Shown here piece after piece: positions 29,091 to 39,719 of a stretch of 64,000 bases of DNA; position 1 is the stretch's first letter; each line of letters begins with the position of its first letter. The notes under the pieces are model-generated. The model saw nothing but the letters and a program-made list of their open reading frames with translations. It did not search any database and was not told where the DNA came from. This DNA comes from Cyanophora paradoxa (lineage: Eukaryota; Glaucocystophyceae; Cyanophorales; Cyanophoraceae), in the NCBI GenBank assembly GCA_004431415.1, contig QPMI01000068.1, positions 1-64,000 on the forward strand. The letters run 5' to 3'. The position numbers were made by a program, and so were the translations under genes.

Positions 29091-32000
29091 GCAAAGCAAC
29101 CCTCGCAATGGAGACTATCAATTCGTTAAGGTTTTCACGAATGATGCGCCCAATGGATCAGACATCAAGTATCCAGAGGTGATGACAATCGAGGAGATTA
29201 TTGTCAGCGATAACAAAACAGTATACCCTTTGAATGAACGAGTTCTGCGAGATGGTCAGGCTCCAAAAATCGTTTCTCGTTTCGTGAAATACACCCTCAA
29301 TGGTCAGGCCAAATGTGTAATGGATCAAATATGTCCCGATGATTCACTGGCCATCAAAGATTGCTTGATCGAAGCATTACACCAGGTTCTCTGCAAAGGG
29401 TTTGAGTATGCCCGCAGCATCAAGAAGTATAAGAAGGTCAACTACTCCAAAGACTGGCTCTTTGCTCAGATCAAGGGATATGAACCTAAGCCTGATTCCG
29501 ATTGGGGAGTGAGTTTTGATGAGCTTCTTCCTTTCTTGAAAAAGTGGCGCATCAGGTTCATTGCAATTGGAAAGGATGACAAGGTTATTCATACTCTTTC
29601 CTTCAAACCGAATCGAACCAACTCTCACTTAGTTCCCGCAAGTGTTTATGTGCAGATTGCAAACGACCACGTTTATGTATTAAATAAGGATCTCAGTAAA
29701 CTGGTTCGTTCTTTCAATGGAACTGGCGCCCGTGAAACCAAGAAGAGTATGGGTTCAGCAGCCATGAAATACAAGATCAAAACACAGTTCAACGATAACA
29801 GCTTCTTTGCTTACAGCGAGGAGGATATCATCAAGATCATTGCCAGAGAGAAAGATAGCAATTCCGAAAAAATTAAGATCACATACAACAAGCCGTTACT
29901 TGAGTTGTTGGGAAGCTTCCGAAAGGCTAATCACGAGGTTCACACTTCCATTACTGATGAGGGAAAAATAACATACATTCACTACACAATAGAGGATAAA
30001 GATGTAATTATCCTTCCACCAGGCAACATGGTGGATATGGAAAATATTGATGTGAACCTTGCAGATGATGCCCATCGCAAGTTGTTTGATGAGATGAGTC
30101 AGATGATGTATAGGGCGCTTATCAACAAACCCTACAAAAGCAAATATAATCCAGAAATATATGCAGCATTTACTAAAGGGCAACAGAGTGCATTGACTGG
30201 GTTCTTTGGATCTGCCTCTGAGGTCCGAACAATGGTAGAGAACATTGCCTATGGATCCATTGATACTCACAAGCTTGACATTTCCAAAGCTTACACACAC
30301 ATCGTTTCGAAAGTGCTTAAGGTGTTTCCAGTTTTCAGTTCATTTGATAAATTCGAAAAAGTCAAAGTGTCTTGCAGCTCGGACATCGAAGACAATTCGT
30401 TCTATTCCGTGAAAGTGAAAGCCAAACACTTCAAAGCATTCAGAAATTATGGTGAGGCGAATACCTTGAATCAATACAAGAGGCTTCTCGTCGATTCAAA
30501 GTATAACCTGATGTATGGCGAGGTTTTGAAAGAGTTTTACGAGGATATTAAGGATGACATCAGCATTGAGGCAGTTCTAAGACCTTATCGGATTGCCGAG
30601 AATGTCACCTTGCAGGCTTTCAAGCAGTTGTATGCAAGTCAGCTTTCGACCAAGGAGAAGAAAGACATTGCCAACCATCACATTGGTCTATTTGGTAAGA
30701 AGTCCCAGCGAAAAGCAACCACCTACACCTTTTTCAATAAAAATGATGCTCTGAATTTCATTGAAGAGAATGGAGGGACCCTGAAGTTTATAAGTTTCGA
30801 TCAAGAGAAGCCAACACACACATCAGTTAAGAATGAGAAGGACATTAAATCGCCCATGATTTGGTATGTGAACCAGGAAGAACAAGAACGGGCTTTCATT
30901 GATGGTTTCCTGCCAATGCAGTGCGTGATTTACTCCACCATGCGAGGCATCATGTATCGCCTATGCAAGAAATTGCTCTCTGAGGGAGTGGGAGTCCTTG
31001 CAATCAAGACCGATGAGTTGACAATTGATAGACCATATCCATTTGAGCAGTTTGACCGAAACCTATTCGAGAACACTGGAAAGTTTGATGTGAAGCCAGC
31101 AAACATGAACTCAATTACCCATAGTAAGAGGACTTCGAGGAAACCAAAGAGCCACATGATCACATTTGATCGACTCAAAACTCGCTCCAAACCTTTCATC
31201 AATGTTGAAAAGATTGTTCACAAGGTTCACAAGTTCCAGGATGAGTATGACCTCCCAGCAATTGTTAATGCTTTGGATGGGCAAGGTAATGTGCTGATTA
31301 AAGGAGTGAAACCGGGAACTGGTAAGACTACTTTGGCAAAGGCAATGGCCAAGAAGTATGGTAAGAAATGCTTGTTTGTTGCGCCTACTAATAAGAGATG
31401 CAAGGATTTGCGAATGGAACTAAAAGCAGAGTGGGCCAAGATGCTCCCGAGGTGATGACTATTTATCGAGCCTTGAATTTGAATGTTGATGATGAGAGAA
31501 TGAAGGGAAATGTAGGGAAGAAGGTATCGGAATTATCGAAGTACGATTGCTTTGTTATTGATGAGATCTACCAGTTTGAGATTAGGGAATTGGAATCTCT
31601 GTGCGATGTGATGACTGTGCAGTTCCCAGACAAACTCTACATCGCAACAGGCGACCCCTACCAGAACCCACCCATCCAATTCATAACAGTCAATCAACGA
31701 GATTACTACAACAAGATCTTCGATAGACTATTCAAGAATGAGGTTTACCTGCAGGTTGGAAAGCGTCATAAACTGGCTGCAGATCAGAAGAAATTAGACC
31801 AGTTATGGGAGGACTTATTCAGGACTGAACTACCAGTTTCTATTGCTGCCAGACGATTGGGCTTGAAAGTAGTTGATACATTGGAGAAGGGTGATATCTC
31901 AGTATGCAATTCAAACCGCAAGTGTGCAGAGGTGAACAACAAAATGCATAAAATGATTCATGGAGAGGATCCTGTATATAAGACAGGTGTGGAGCTGATT

Positions 32001-32596
32001 GCAAAGGTGCGAATGACAACAAGTGAGGGCATCATTCAGCGGGGCTTTGTTTACGAAGTGGTCGAATACAAAGCCAAGGAAATTCTCACTCTCAAAGACA
32101 TTGATTCGGGTGAAGTGCATACTCTAAAAAGCGAAGATATCAAGTATTTCGCATTGACCCATGCTTTCACCTGTCACATCATTCAGGGTGACACAATCAG
32201 GGATTCTCGTGTTGTAATTCACGAGACTGGGTCCCCATATGTTACTGCTGAGTGGTTCTATGTTGCAGCCACTCGAACCCAGAAACTCTCGGATACCGTG
32301 ATTTTCGTTGATAAATCCGAGGCGGCTACAATGGTGAAAACGAAGGAGGATCAAGCTCAGAAAATCGATTCCTACAAATCCCAGGACAAACAAGCCAATC
32401 GGGAGTTCTCCTTGGCAGAGTATGTTGATTGGGACTGGTTCAAAAAGCAGTATGGGAAGCAATTGGGCGATGCAGAAGGTGCTTTGATATTATGGATTTC
32501 GAAGAAGCTACTGTCGATCGGGAGAACAATGCTATCGCTCACATTTCTCGAAACTGTTTCTTGTCACATTGTAGGTGTAACTGTTCAGCCCAGTAA
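29075..32596 (+). pseudogene. Element A PolB-SF1 helicase-HNH protein, downstream part
   Basis: Continues the fragment at 17741-18036. Palm motif A is LDISKAYTHIV (about 30275), motif C region is AIKTDELTID (about 31003). The SF1 helicase follows: Walker A KPGTGKTTLAKA (about 31307), DEIYQFEIREL, GDPYQNPPIQF (motif III) and GDTIRDSRVVIH. The last 130 bases encode an HNH-like finger (CRRCFDIM ... VDRENNAIAHISRNC ... CRCNCSAQ). Lesions: one base missing in AA at about 31437-31440, one in GGG at 32465-32467, plus the LINE. The stop overlaps the integrase start (TAATG at 32594-32598). The protein probably drove protein-primed replication. Confidence 0.85.
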
Positions 32597-33652
32597 TGGA
32601 GAATATTCTATCATACAAAAAATACAAACAGAAGCTCATTAGTGAAGGGAAGGAATTTGATGAGGCGGAACTGAGAAACAAGTATAAGAATTCCGAACTG
32701 CATCAAATTTTCAAGAAGCCTAGGAAAAAGACTACGTTTTTAAGAATAGTTGCCCAGCCATACTCATTTCAGGTTGATGTCATGTTTTTCAGAAAGTTTA
32801 AGACAGCAAATTATGGATATATTAAAGCGCTTAGTTTCATTGACATTCTAAGTAGAAAGGCATTTGTGTATGCTTTCAAGACCAGCGAAGAGATTCCGGG
32901 AATACTTAATAAATTCAAGGGCGAAGCAGGTAAGGTTGTAGGATTGGCAGGGATAATGAGTTTTCCAGTGCGGTTTATCGAACTTGGTGCAGTGAAAATG
33001 GTGTCGAATTGTATACAGATGTTGCGAAAGAAGATCACATTTCTGCTGGGAATAAACTTGGATAATCGATCGATTCACTCGAACCTTCAAACAATACATG
33101 AACAAACTCATGGTCTCGAGGAATACTTCGAAGTGGGTCGAATTAATCCCAGATGTGCTAAAGGCTTACAATAACTCGCCTCATTCATCACTGAACAATG
33201 ATTCCCCAAACCAAGTGTTTGCAAGTCCACAGAAGCAAATGTTTATTTTCCTAAAAACCACCAAGCATAACATGGATGTTAAAGAGAATCAACCCGATAA
33301 AATCAAACCAGGAGATACTGTAAGAGTTTTAGAGGAGAGAGGTGCATTCTCAAAGGAAGGCCCCAGGTTTAGTCAGAAGATTTACAAAGTAGCTGGGAAA
33401 GATGCTAATCGATTCAAGGTGCTTGAAGATAATGGAGATGATGCAGAGGAATTAAAGAGACGTTTTAAGCAACAAGAGTTACAGAAAGTGAAACGAGATG
33501 AGATAATGAAAATTCCACAGCAAATGAGGATTCAAGCTGTAAAGAAAACAAACACAGTGAATCGAAAAGTTGCAAAAGAGGGAATCAAACCAAATCGCAG
33601 CAAAGTTGTTAGAAAAAGGTATCAATTAAGAAGCGGATTAACTAAAAGGTAG
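32596..33652 (+). pseudogene. Element A polinton-type integrase (rve), frame-disrupted
   Basis: Close homologue of the element D integrase. It starts MENILSYKKYKQKLISEGKE; the first catalytic Asp is in SFQVDVMFF. The central part is split by one-base losses at GGG 32950-32952 and GG 33060-33061, after which the frame resumes at about 33070 (IIDRFTRT-like segment) and continues through NKLMVSRNTSKWVELIPDVL, IKPGDTVRVLEERG (SH3-like fold) to QLRSGLTKR. The third catalytic residue position reads Asp, not Glu, as in D. It inserts linear viral DNA into chromosomes. Both lesions are homopolymer losses. Confidence 0.85.
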
Positions 33653-33836
33653 TTGGGTGTAATGCATATAACTTCGATTGATTAGATTTTAGATATAACT
33701 TCGATTAAATAAAATAGATTGTGACTGAGGCTTACTGAGATTTACTGAGATTGGGGATTGGGTTACTGGGAATCATGCGGATATTGCTTGAAGGGGCAAA
33801 TTATATTGGGGTAATTTTTGGGTGTAATGCTCACAG
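33653..33836 (+). repeat. Element A post-integrase repeat unit with iterons
   Basis: Contains two ATATAACTTCGATT iterons (about 33668 and 33693), then GGCTTACTGAGATTTACTGA and GGGTTACTGGGAAT. The unit is bracketed by the word TTGGGTGTAATGC (33653 and 33818). The same iterons and CTGAG words follow the integrase of element D, so this is a conserved cis-acting or terminal region. Confidence 0.7.
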
Positions 33837-33891
33837 CTCAGCTCTCATGCGCACCGCAGAGAGCTCGAGCAGACCCCACTCGAGGTCCGCT

Positions 33892-35071
33892 TCATCCATG
33901 TCCATCTCGAGATCCCCGTCCTCCGCTTCCACCTGCGAGTCCACGGCCAACGAGCCCGGGGTTTAGCTGCGCGTGCGCGCGCGCGCAGCACGGCAGCGCG
34001 GCGAGCTCGAGCTCGAGAAGGTCCCACACTTGAACAGCTTCGTCGAGGCGCGAGTAGTCGTACATCTGCCTGAAGACGCAAGCCCCGCGGGTGCTGACTC
34101 TCCAGTCGGAGGGCGGCAGCCAGGCCTTGGCCTCCATGACGCGCTGTTGATAATTGCGGGCAAGCTTATAGTTGGCATTACGCGAATTCATAAACATGTG
34201 AAGCCCACGCCTCACGAAAATACACTCCATGCCCAGATATCCAAGCTTTTTCGCAGCTGCGCGCAGGGCAGGGGCATAAGCAGGGATCGCGAGCCGCTTG
34301 CGGCTGCGAACGCAAGCACAGCGCACGCTTCGACATTATCCGACTCGAAGCTGAATCTGCCGTCGCGGCAAGCCACCGATCGCGAGTCGTCGTAGCACTC
34401 GTACACGGTCTTCGTTGTCGAGCGGGGGGTGCAGCCAAGCTCCTTCCCGAGCCATGTCTGCTTTGACATAGAGACGCTCTTTGCCTTCTGGATGATCCAT
34501 TCGGCTTTGCTGAGGTTTCTGCCGAACGCCGCCGGATCGTAGAAATATTTTTTTTAATTGCGATTGCAGGCCTTCTCGATGGCAGCGTACAGCCTGTCGC
34601 GGTCCGTGCCGTCGCTGCGGTGCTCGAAGAGCTGGTCGTATGTGTCGAAGTCTTTGTCGCGCGCAATGCCGACTGCAAGATCGATGAGAGTTCTTGCTTC
34701 GTTGTCCGAAAGGCTGTGGACTTTCAGCCCGTTCGCCCAGTTCTTTTCCTGTTTCGAATTCAGCGGCCGTTTTTCCGATTTAATCAAGCAACGGCGCGCT
34801 GTCTAGCAGGGGAAGTTACCGCTTCAATGTAGGCGTTCGAGTTTCGGTCGTTGTTCTGCATGGCGAGAAGGGCATTCTGCATGCTGGGAGCCATGGGCCA
34901 CATCCAGTACGGGCTCTGCATTGCCCCAGATACATCCTGCGGAAAATAGTGCACATTCTTGTTGAGAAGCGCCAAGATCTTGGTCTCCTTCACATCTCGT
35001 TCATAATTCGTCAAAGCCGAACAGTTGTCATAAGGACAAGCAGGGGGGCAAGCCCCCCCGCACCCCCCCAT
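33892..35071 (-). pseudogene. Unrecognised frame-disrupted protein
   Basis: A chain of minus-strand frames reads like one gene of roughly 380 aa: CPYDNCSALTNYERDVKETK, then a stop near 34784-34806; VHSLSDNEARTLIDLAVGIA and RDKDFDTYDQLFEHRSDG; after an A8 run (34548-34555) YDPAAFGRNLSKAEWIIQKA, TWLGKELGC, YECYDDSRSVACRDGRFSFE; then another frame with KKLGYLGMECIFVRRGLHMF, YQQRVMEAKAWLPPSDW and LDEAVQVWDLLELEL. I do not recognise the family. Frame changes coincide partly with homopolymers. The composition is intermediate between host and viral DNA. Confidence 0.4.
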
Positions 35072-35075
35072 TTAT

Positions 35076-36610
35076 TGAACTTGTATAATCTGCAATATCG
35101 ATATCAATGAATCGCAAATCTCGCAATTTCGCGAACGCGTACGTGAATCGCAGGGCTTCTCCAGTACTAGTCTCTGTGTGTGAAGTCTCTGTACATGTGT
35201 GAACGTGAATCGCGCCGCGGCACCATGAATTGTAATCGCGATATTCGCACTGCTGTCTCTGGTGGGCAGGTGCCACGCGTACGGTGCTTTATAATTTATT
35301 TTGCGCATGCGCTCTCATCGGAGCATGATTAGAATTAATAACTGCACGTGCACATGTTGGGCGCCGGCCTCGTCATCGATATATATCGTCACTATCGTGG
35401 CAGTCTGCGCATGCCAGGCATACTCGTGGCAAAAGAATAATCACGATCCTAGGGCTCACTGAGTCATGATCAGCTTCGTCTTCAAATTTCTACAGCCGCG
35501 CTACTTCGAATTCAGGGAAGCGGGCGCTTCGCTCAAAAACTAGATTACTAGCAGCACGCGCAGCCCGTTCACGTGCACAGATCTAGAAGGTCCGGTGCAG
35601 CATGCGCAGTTGCAGCACCCCTGTACATGTGTGTACGCGGTTGTTCAGCCAACGACAACTGCAAGCTGTAGCTGCTGTACAGCCCGTACTACGCCCGCGG
35701 TAGTACGCCCGCGGCCATATGCATGCATGAATGCAGCTGCAGCCTACAGGCTACAGCCTACAGGCTACAGCTTATACCAGTAATTACTCCGGTGCGCGTT
35801 TCCGTTACTTTCGGGTACTTGCCGGCGTTTCCGTTACTTTCCGTTAACGTTATCCGCCACCTTCCGTTACTTTCGGTTATCCACCAGTGACCGCCACGGC
35901 GCCACAGTGTCCGCGCGCCACTAGCTATATATATATATAGGACTTTTCGTGCACGTCACCAGTGACACCACTGGGTGGCACTAGTACTGGGCCTACTACT
36001 GGCCAGCTTAAGGCCTTAAACTGTTCGGAACTTCTTCGAAGTCGCAATTCCGGTACCTTGTACCGGACTCCGGGAGCAACTTCCGATGATAACAATGAAC
36101 GTCATCGGGATATTGGACCGATTCGTACGGGGAATCGTACCGCATCGCGTCGCGATCGATTTCAACTTGGCAAAGTTGGCAACGACCGATCGGACGGATT
36201 CAGCTGGCCAGCTGGCCAGCGCCCGGGCGGCGCCGCTGCCGGCGCGCGCGGCGCCGGCCGCGTCGCCCGGTGCCAGCGCGCCGGCTGGACGGCGGGCGCG
36301 CGCGGGCGCCGGCTGTGCGGCTGGGCCGCCGGCCGGCGGCCGGTAGGGTTGCCGGCCCGGAGTTCCGGGGCACTGAAACTCCGTACGGAGTGCGGAGTTC
36401 CGGATCCGGATCCGGGTGGGTGGGCGGAACTCCGTACGGAGCGGAGGCCTCCATACAAAAACCCGGGTTCGAACCCTGCAGCGCCAGTCGCCCAGAAGGC
36501 CGGAGAGTCAGCAATCCGAGCGCTACAATTAGCGCCGAGCAGCAGGAGCGATCCGATCGAGTTGCCAGACGGCGAGAGGCTGCGAAACATGCACGGCCAG
36601 GGGGGGGTAC
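35076..36610. other. No gene recognised; Pol III B-box-like site
   Basis: Host-like sequence with palindromes and simple repeats (CTACAGGCTACAGC near 35750, GCCGGCGGCCGG near 36330). On the minus strand near 36468-36480 a perfect B-box word GGGTTCGAACCC is preceded by a weak A-box-like TAGCGCTCGG about 60 nt upstream. This could be a tRNA-derived SINE relic, but no cloverleaf folds. Confidence 0.35.
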
Positions 36611-36908
36611 CACACATAGACAATGCCCGCGTTTTATCCCTCGGCTAAGTTTAATTATAATTTGTTTATATTTTACCTATATTTCTTGCATATTTAACGA
36701 TATTTATGTGTATTTTATCCTTTATTCTTGTCTTTTATGTGCGTATTTTATATATAATCCTAATCAAACCCTTACTTAAACTTAATTTACTCGTATCTCC
36801 GATGTATTTTACCTCTATCTCTCGTAATCATTTGTATTTGAGGTGGATTTTAAACTTAGATAAATTATATCACGCCTCCTGATAAAACGCGGGCATTGTC
36901 TATGTGTG
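36611..36908. mobile_element. 298-bp MITE-like element with perfect 28-bp terminal inverted repeats
   Basis: Left end CACACATAGACAATGCCCGC GTTTTATC and right end 36881-36908 are exact reverse complements (28 of 28). The interior is AT-rich and noncoding. I see no clear target duplication. It lies exactly at the change from host-like to AT-rich viral DNA. The following stretch, 36909-37237, holds no gene. Confidence 0.75.
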
Positions 36909-37237
36909 ATATTACGCATTATCGTGTATAATGATATGGAAATAATATGTGTATGTATTGTGATTGAAAATATGTAAAATATGTAAAATGTATCAAAAGA
37001 AATATGTATGAAATTCTAACGGAATTCCGTCGAAAAATAATAAAATGTTCTTTTGGATATAATGCGAGGAGAATATGGAGCTGATATGGCGCCGCATTAT
37101 AACGTAAACAACTACAATGTGCTGCGTGGGAAGCGGAGTGTATATTATAAGAAAGATACTATATGATACTTGATGATATTATATGATTATTTATGACTGA
37201 TATTATGTTATTTTATTGGGTTCTTACTGAAAATGGT

Positions 37238-37334
37238 TAGTGTAACAGGTGTAACGGGTTCATCCCAAACTTTCCCCTAGGAGGAGGTCGGCGGCTTGGA
37301 ACTTTGGGGAGAACCTGTTACACCTGTTACACTA
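37238..37334. repeat. 97-bp inverted repeat
   Basis: Arms TAGTGTAACAGGTGTAAC (37238-37255) and GTTACACCTGTTACACTA (37317-37334) are perfect complements, with imperfect pairing continuing inward (CCCAAACTTTCCCC against GGAACTTTGGGGAG). Candidate small foldback element or terminal structure of element B. Confidence 0.7.
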
Positions 37335-37381
37335 CACTGAATCACAATTAATTAACCTGTTACATCTTCTTTTACCACTTA

Positions 37382-37783
37382 TTACCGTGTCGGAAATCTC
37401 GATACTTTATGTCTCTCCGTATGCGGAGATCCACCAAAGATACCTATTATCCTCTCTTCTATTAACGATGATATATTACATGTCTTTCGCTCCGCGTGCC
37501 TTCCGCAACTGAATATATCGATTGCTAACATGCCCTCGTCTGAGTAACAGTGTGCGGTGCAATGACTCTCATCTAATAGGAGAACTAATGTAAACCCAGG
37601 AGGTGAAAGACCACCATCGAAAATCTCGTAATGCTTGTGGACTACTCGTATACCTTGTTCTTGTATAATATCTTGTAAAAAATGCATTAACCATTTCGTT
37701 GTGGTCTCTAAGTTGTCCACTCCTGTAATTAGTGGACTCGAAAACTTGTGATCTAACATCACATGGAAGCCCCGATGGTTCAT
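37382..37783 (-). CDS. S-adenosylmethionine decarboxylase proenzyme (prokaryotic SpeH type), element B
   Basis: 133 aa from ATG 37783 (MNHRGFHVMLDHKF); an upstream TTG start would add 19 residues that are not conserved. The core LLDESHCTAHCYSDEGMLAI followed by DIFSCG holds all three key positions of the pyruvoyl enzyme: Ser after the cleaved Glu, His five residues later and Cys twenty later, as in the Thermotoga enzyme (S63, H68, C83). The enzyme self-cleaves to form a pyruvoyl group and makes decarboxylated AdoMet, the aminopropyl donor for spermidine. Its neighbour is a divergently transcribed integrase. A second, different copy is at 44492, so it is a recurring PLV cargo gene. Confidence 0.88.
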   Translation of the reverse strand: MNHRGFHVMLDHKFSSPLITGVDNLETTTKWLMHFLQDIIQEQGIRVVHKHYEIFDGGLSPPGFTLVLLLDESHCTAHCYSDEGMLAIDIFSCGRHAERKTCNISSLIEERIIGIFGGSPHTERHKVSRFPTR

Positions 37784-37827
37784 TTGTGAATTATATAGAA
37801 AAATTAAATTACGGAAATAAGGTAAAG

Positions 37828-39228
37828 ATGCCGTCAGCACAGATAGGATTACGACCCATTCCTAAGATCGTAAAGAAGAGCATGAAAGAAGATCAGGGTA
37901 ACATGCTACCTATAACCATTCCGATAGAACAGAAAAACACACGAATTTTAAAGAAGTCTGAGATAGTTAAAGAACTGATCCCGGAGGCATTGCCTGCTGA
38001 GACTGTAACGAAAGAATCTAAGATTGCTAAGAAGTTTTACGATCCGCGCACCGGATACAAGGGTTTCGGAGCTATGAGGAAGGAGTTACCAGATGAAGAC
38101 TATAAGAAGATGAAAGAATGGTATGATAAACAGGAAGTTGTTCAGATCAACGCGCCGACCCTTTCAAGAAAGAGAGACCCGATGATACCAATTAGGCAGC
38201 CTCTCGATACCTACGTTATAGATCTTCTGTTTTTCCCGGCTTACAAGAAGCAGAATGACGGATACGATACGTTTATGTCGGCTATGGAATCAACGCTTAG
38301 AACAGGTTATATAATTCCGATGAGAGATAAGAGCGCTATTACGACTCTTGCCGCTTTCGAACAGCTACAAAAGAGAGTGCCACGACCTATTGCACGCGTC
38401 CAAAGTGATAGCGGTAGCGAATTTACGAATACTATGTTTACTAATTACCTTGCTAAGAAGTTCATCGACCATCAGATTAGCGATGTCGCAGATCATCGGA
38501 GTCAGGGTAGAATAGAAGCGTTTATCAGGCAGATCAAGCGGCTTATTACGAACTATTGCATAGCAAATAACACGGCGCGATTCTTTGATGTATTGGGTGA
38601 CATTGAGTATAATTATAACCATACTGTCCATTCAGCGACTAAGAGAAAACCCGCAGAAACCACAGATGAGCATTATAGAGAGATCATAGGTTTAGAAGAC
38701 GAGAAGTTTAAGAAGTCGATGGCTTACTTAGACGGTATTCAAAAGGGTATGTTTGTGCGGGTGAGAATAGAAAAGAACCCATTCGCTAAACAGGGTGTCA
38801 ATTGGTCGCGGATCGTTTATACTGTCGAGGGTAGGGAGGGTTTTAAGTTTCGGTTACGAAATCCGAATGGTGAAATGGTCGATGGGAGGTTTGCTTTCCA
38901 CGAACTGTTACCTATCAAAGGTGTAGAGTATCATGAGGCGCCCACAGGTGATGCATTAAAGCAAGCCAAAGAAGAAGCCCGGATAGATTCGGCGATACGA
39001 AAGGAAGGCATCGAAAAAGCGGATGATGTCCCAGAAGAACCGCTAACACAAGCCAGAACTAAGAAGAAAGGGAAGGCGGAGCGTGAAATTAAGAAATTGG
39101 TCATAGCAGGAACCCAGAAGCTATCAGAGGTCAACAGCCAGAGATGGTATACAGACTTCCAGACCTCAAAAGAGACATATACAGCACCTCAAACCCGGGT
39201 AAATCTAAGAAGCAGTTCACGAAAGTAG
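37828..39228 (+). CDS. Element B polinton-type integrase (rve)
   Basis: 466 aa from ATG 37828; upstream GTG and non-ATG starts are less likely. The rve core contains YVIDLLFFPAYK (first Asp), RVQSDSGSEFTN (second Asp) and QGRIEAFIRQIKRLITNYC, where the third acidic residue is Glu, giving an apparently complete D-D-E triad. A C-terminal SH3-like segment (GMFVRVRIEKNPFAKQGVNW) follows. The C-terminus, KLVIAGTQKLSEVNSQRWY and NLRSSSRK, is shared with the element C integrase. The frame is open and undamaged. It lies back to back with the AdoMet decarboxylase. Confidence 0.9.
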   Translation: MPSAQIGLRPIPKIVKKSMKEDQGNMLPITIPIEQKNTRILKKSEIVKELIPEALPAETVTKESKIAKKFYDPRTGYKGFGAMRKELPDEDYKKMKEWYDKQEVVQINAPTLSRKRDPMIPIRQPLDTYVIDLLFFPAYKKQNDGYDTFMSAMESTLRTGYIIPMRDKSAITTLAAFEQLQKRVPRPIARVQSDSGSEFTNTMFTNYLAKKFIDHQISDVADHRSQGRIEAFIRQIKRLITNYCIANNTARFFDVLGDIEYNYNHTVHSATKRKPAETTDEHYREIIGLEDEKFKKSMAYLDGIQKGMFVRVRIEKNPFAKQGVNWSRIVYTVEGREGFKFRLRNPNGEMVDGRFAFHELLPIKGVEYHEAPTGDALKQAKEEARIDSAIRKEGIEKADDVPEEPLTQARTKKKGKAEREIKKLVIAGTQKLSEVNSQRWYTDFQTSKETYTAPQTRVNLRSSSRK

Positions 39229-39719
39229 CATTGATGTGTAGAGGATGCAAAGAGGATTCCGGCGATGGTCGCGGTTTTGCAAATGGATGAGTTGGTGAAG
39301 AGTTACAGCAGTTTGTATGAATTTTTGGGAATTTTGGGTTCCGGAACCCAAATTTAACTTCTCCCCCATGATGGATACGAAGTGTACCCCCCCGGCGTGG
39401 GCACGCCTGCTCCTGGGCCATCCAGCCACTCGCCTTGGCGTCCTAGCACTGGTTCGTGCTCTCCCTCCTGTCCTCTTCCATCGTGCGCATGCGCCGCATC
39501 CGAATTCGGCATTCGTGCCTTTTACCTCGGCCGTTGTGCCAATCCCCTGCCCGTTGTGGCTACCTCTTTGTCATCTAGTGCCACGTCACCTAGCGACCTT
39601 CTTCACGCACCTCGCCCTTCGCCGGACTTCTCCGATTCGAACTTCCCGCCATCGGATGTGACGCTGACTGTCATACGTGCGGTGGCTTCTTGCGCAGTGC
39701 GCATTGTGCTCCACTACTC

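Noticed and set aside
28920-29108. Upstream extension of LINE ORF1
   Set aside because: It crosses the LINE boundary at 29074 into viral polymerase DNA and has no ATG there.
36430-36600. tRNA gene on the minus strand (GGGTTCGAACCC)
   Set aside because: B-box word present, A-box weak, no matching acceptor stem; at most a SINE relic.
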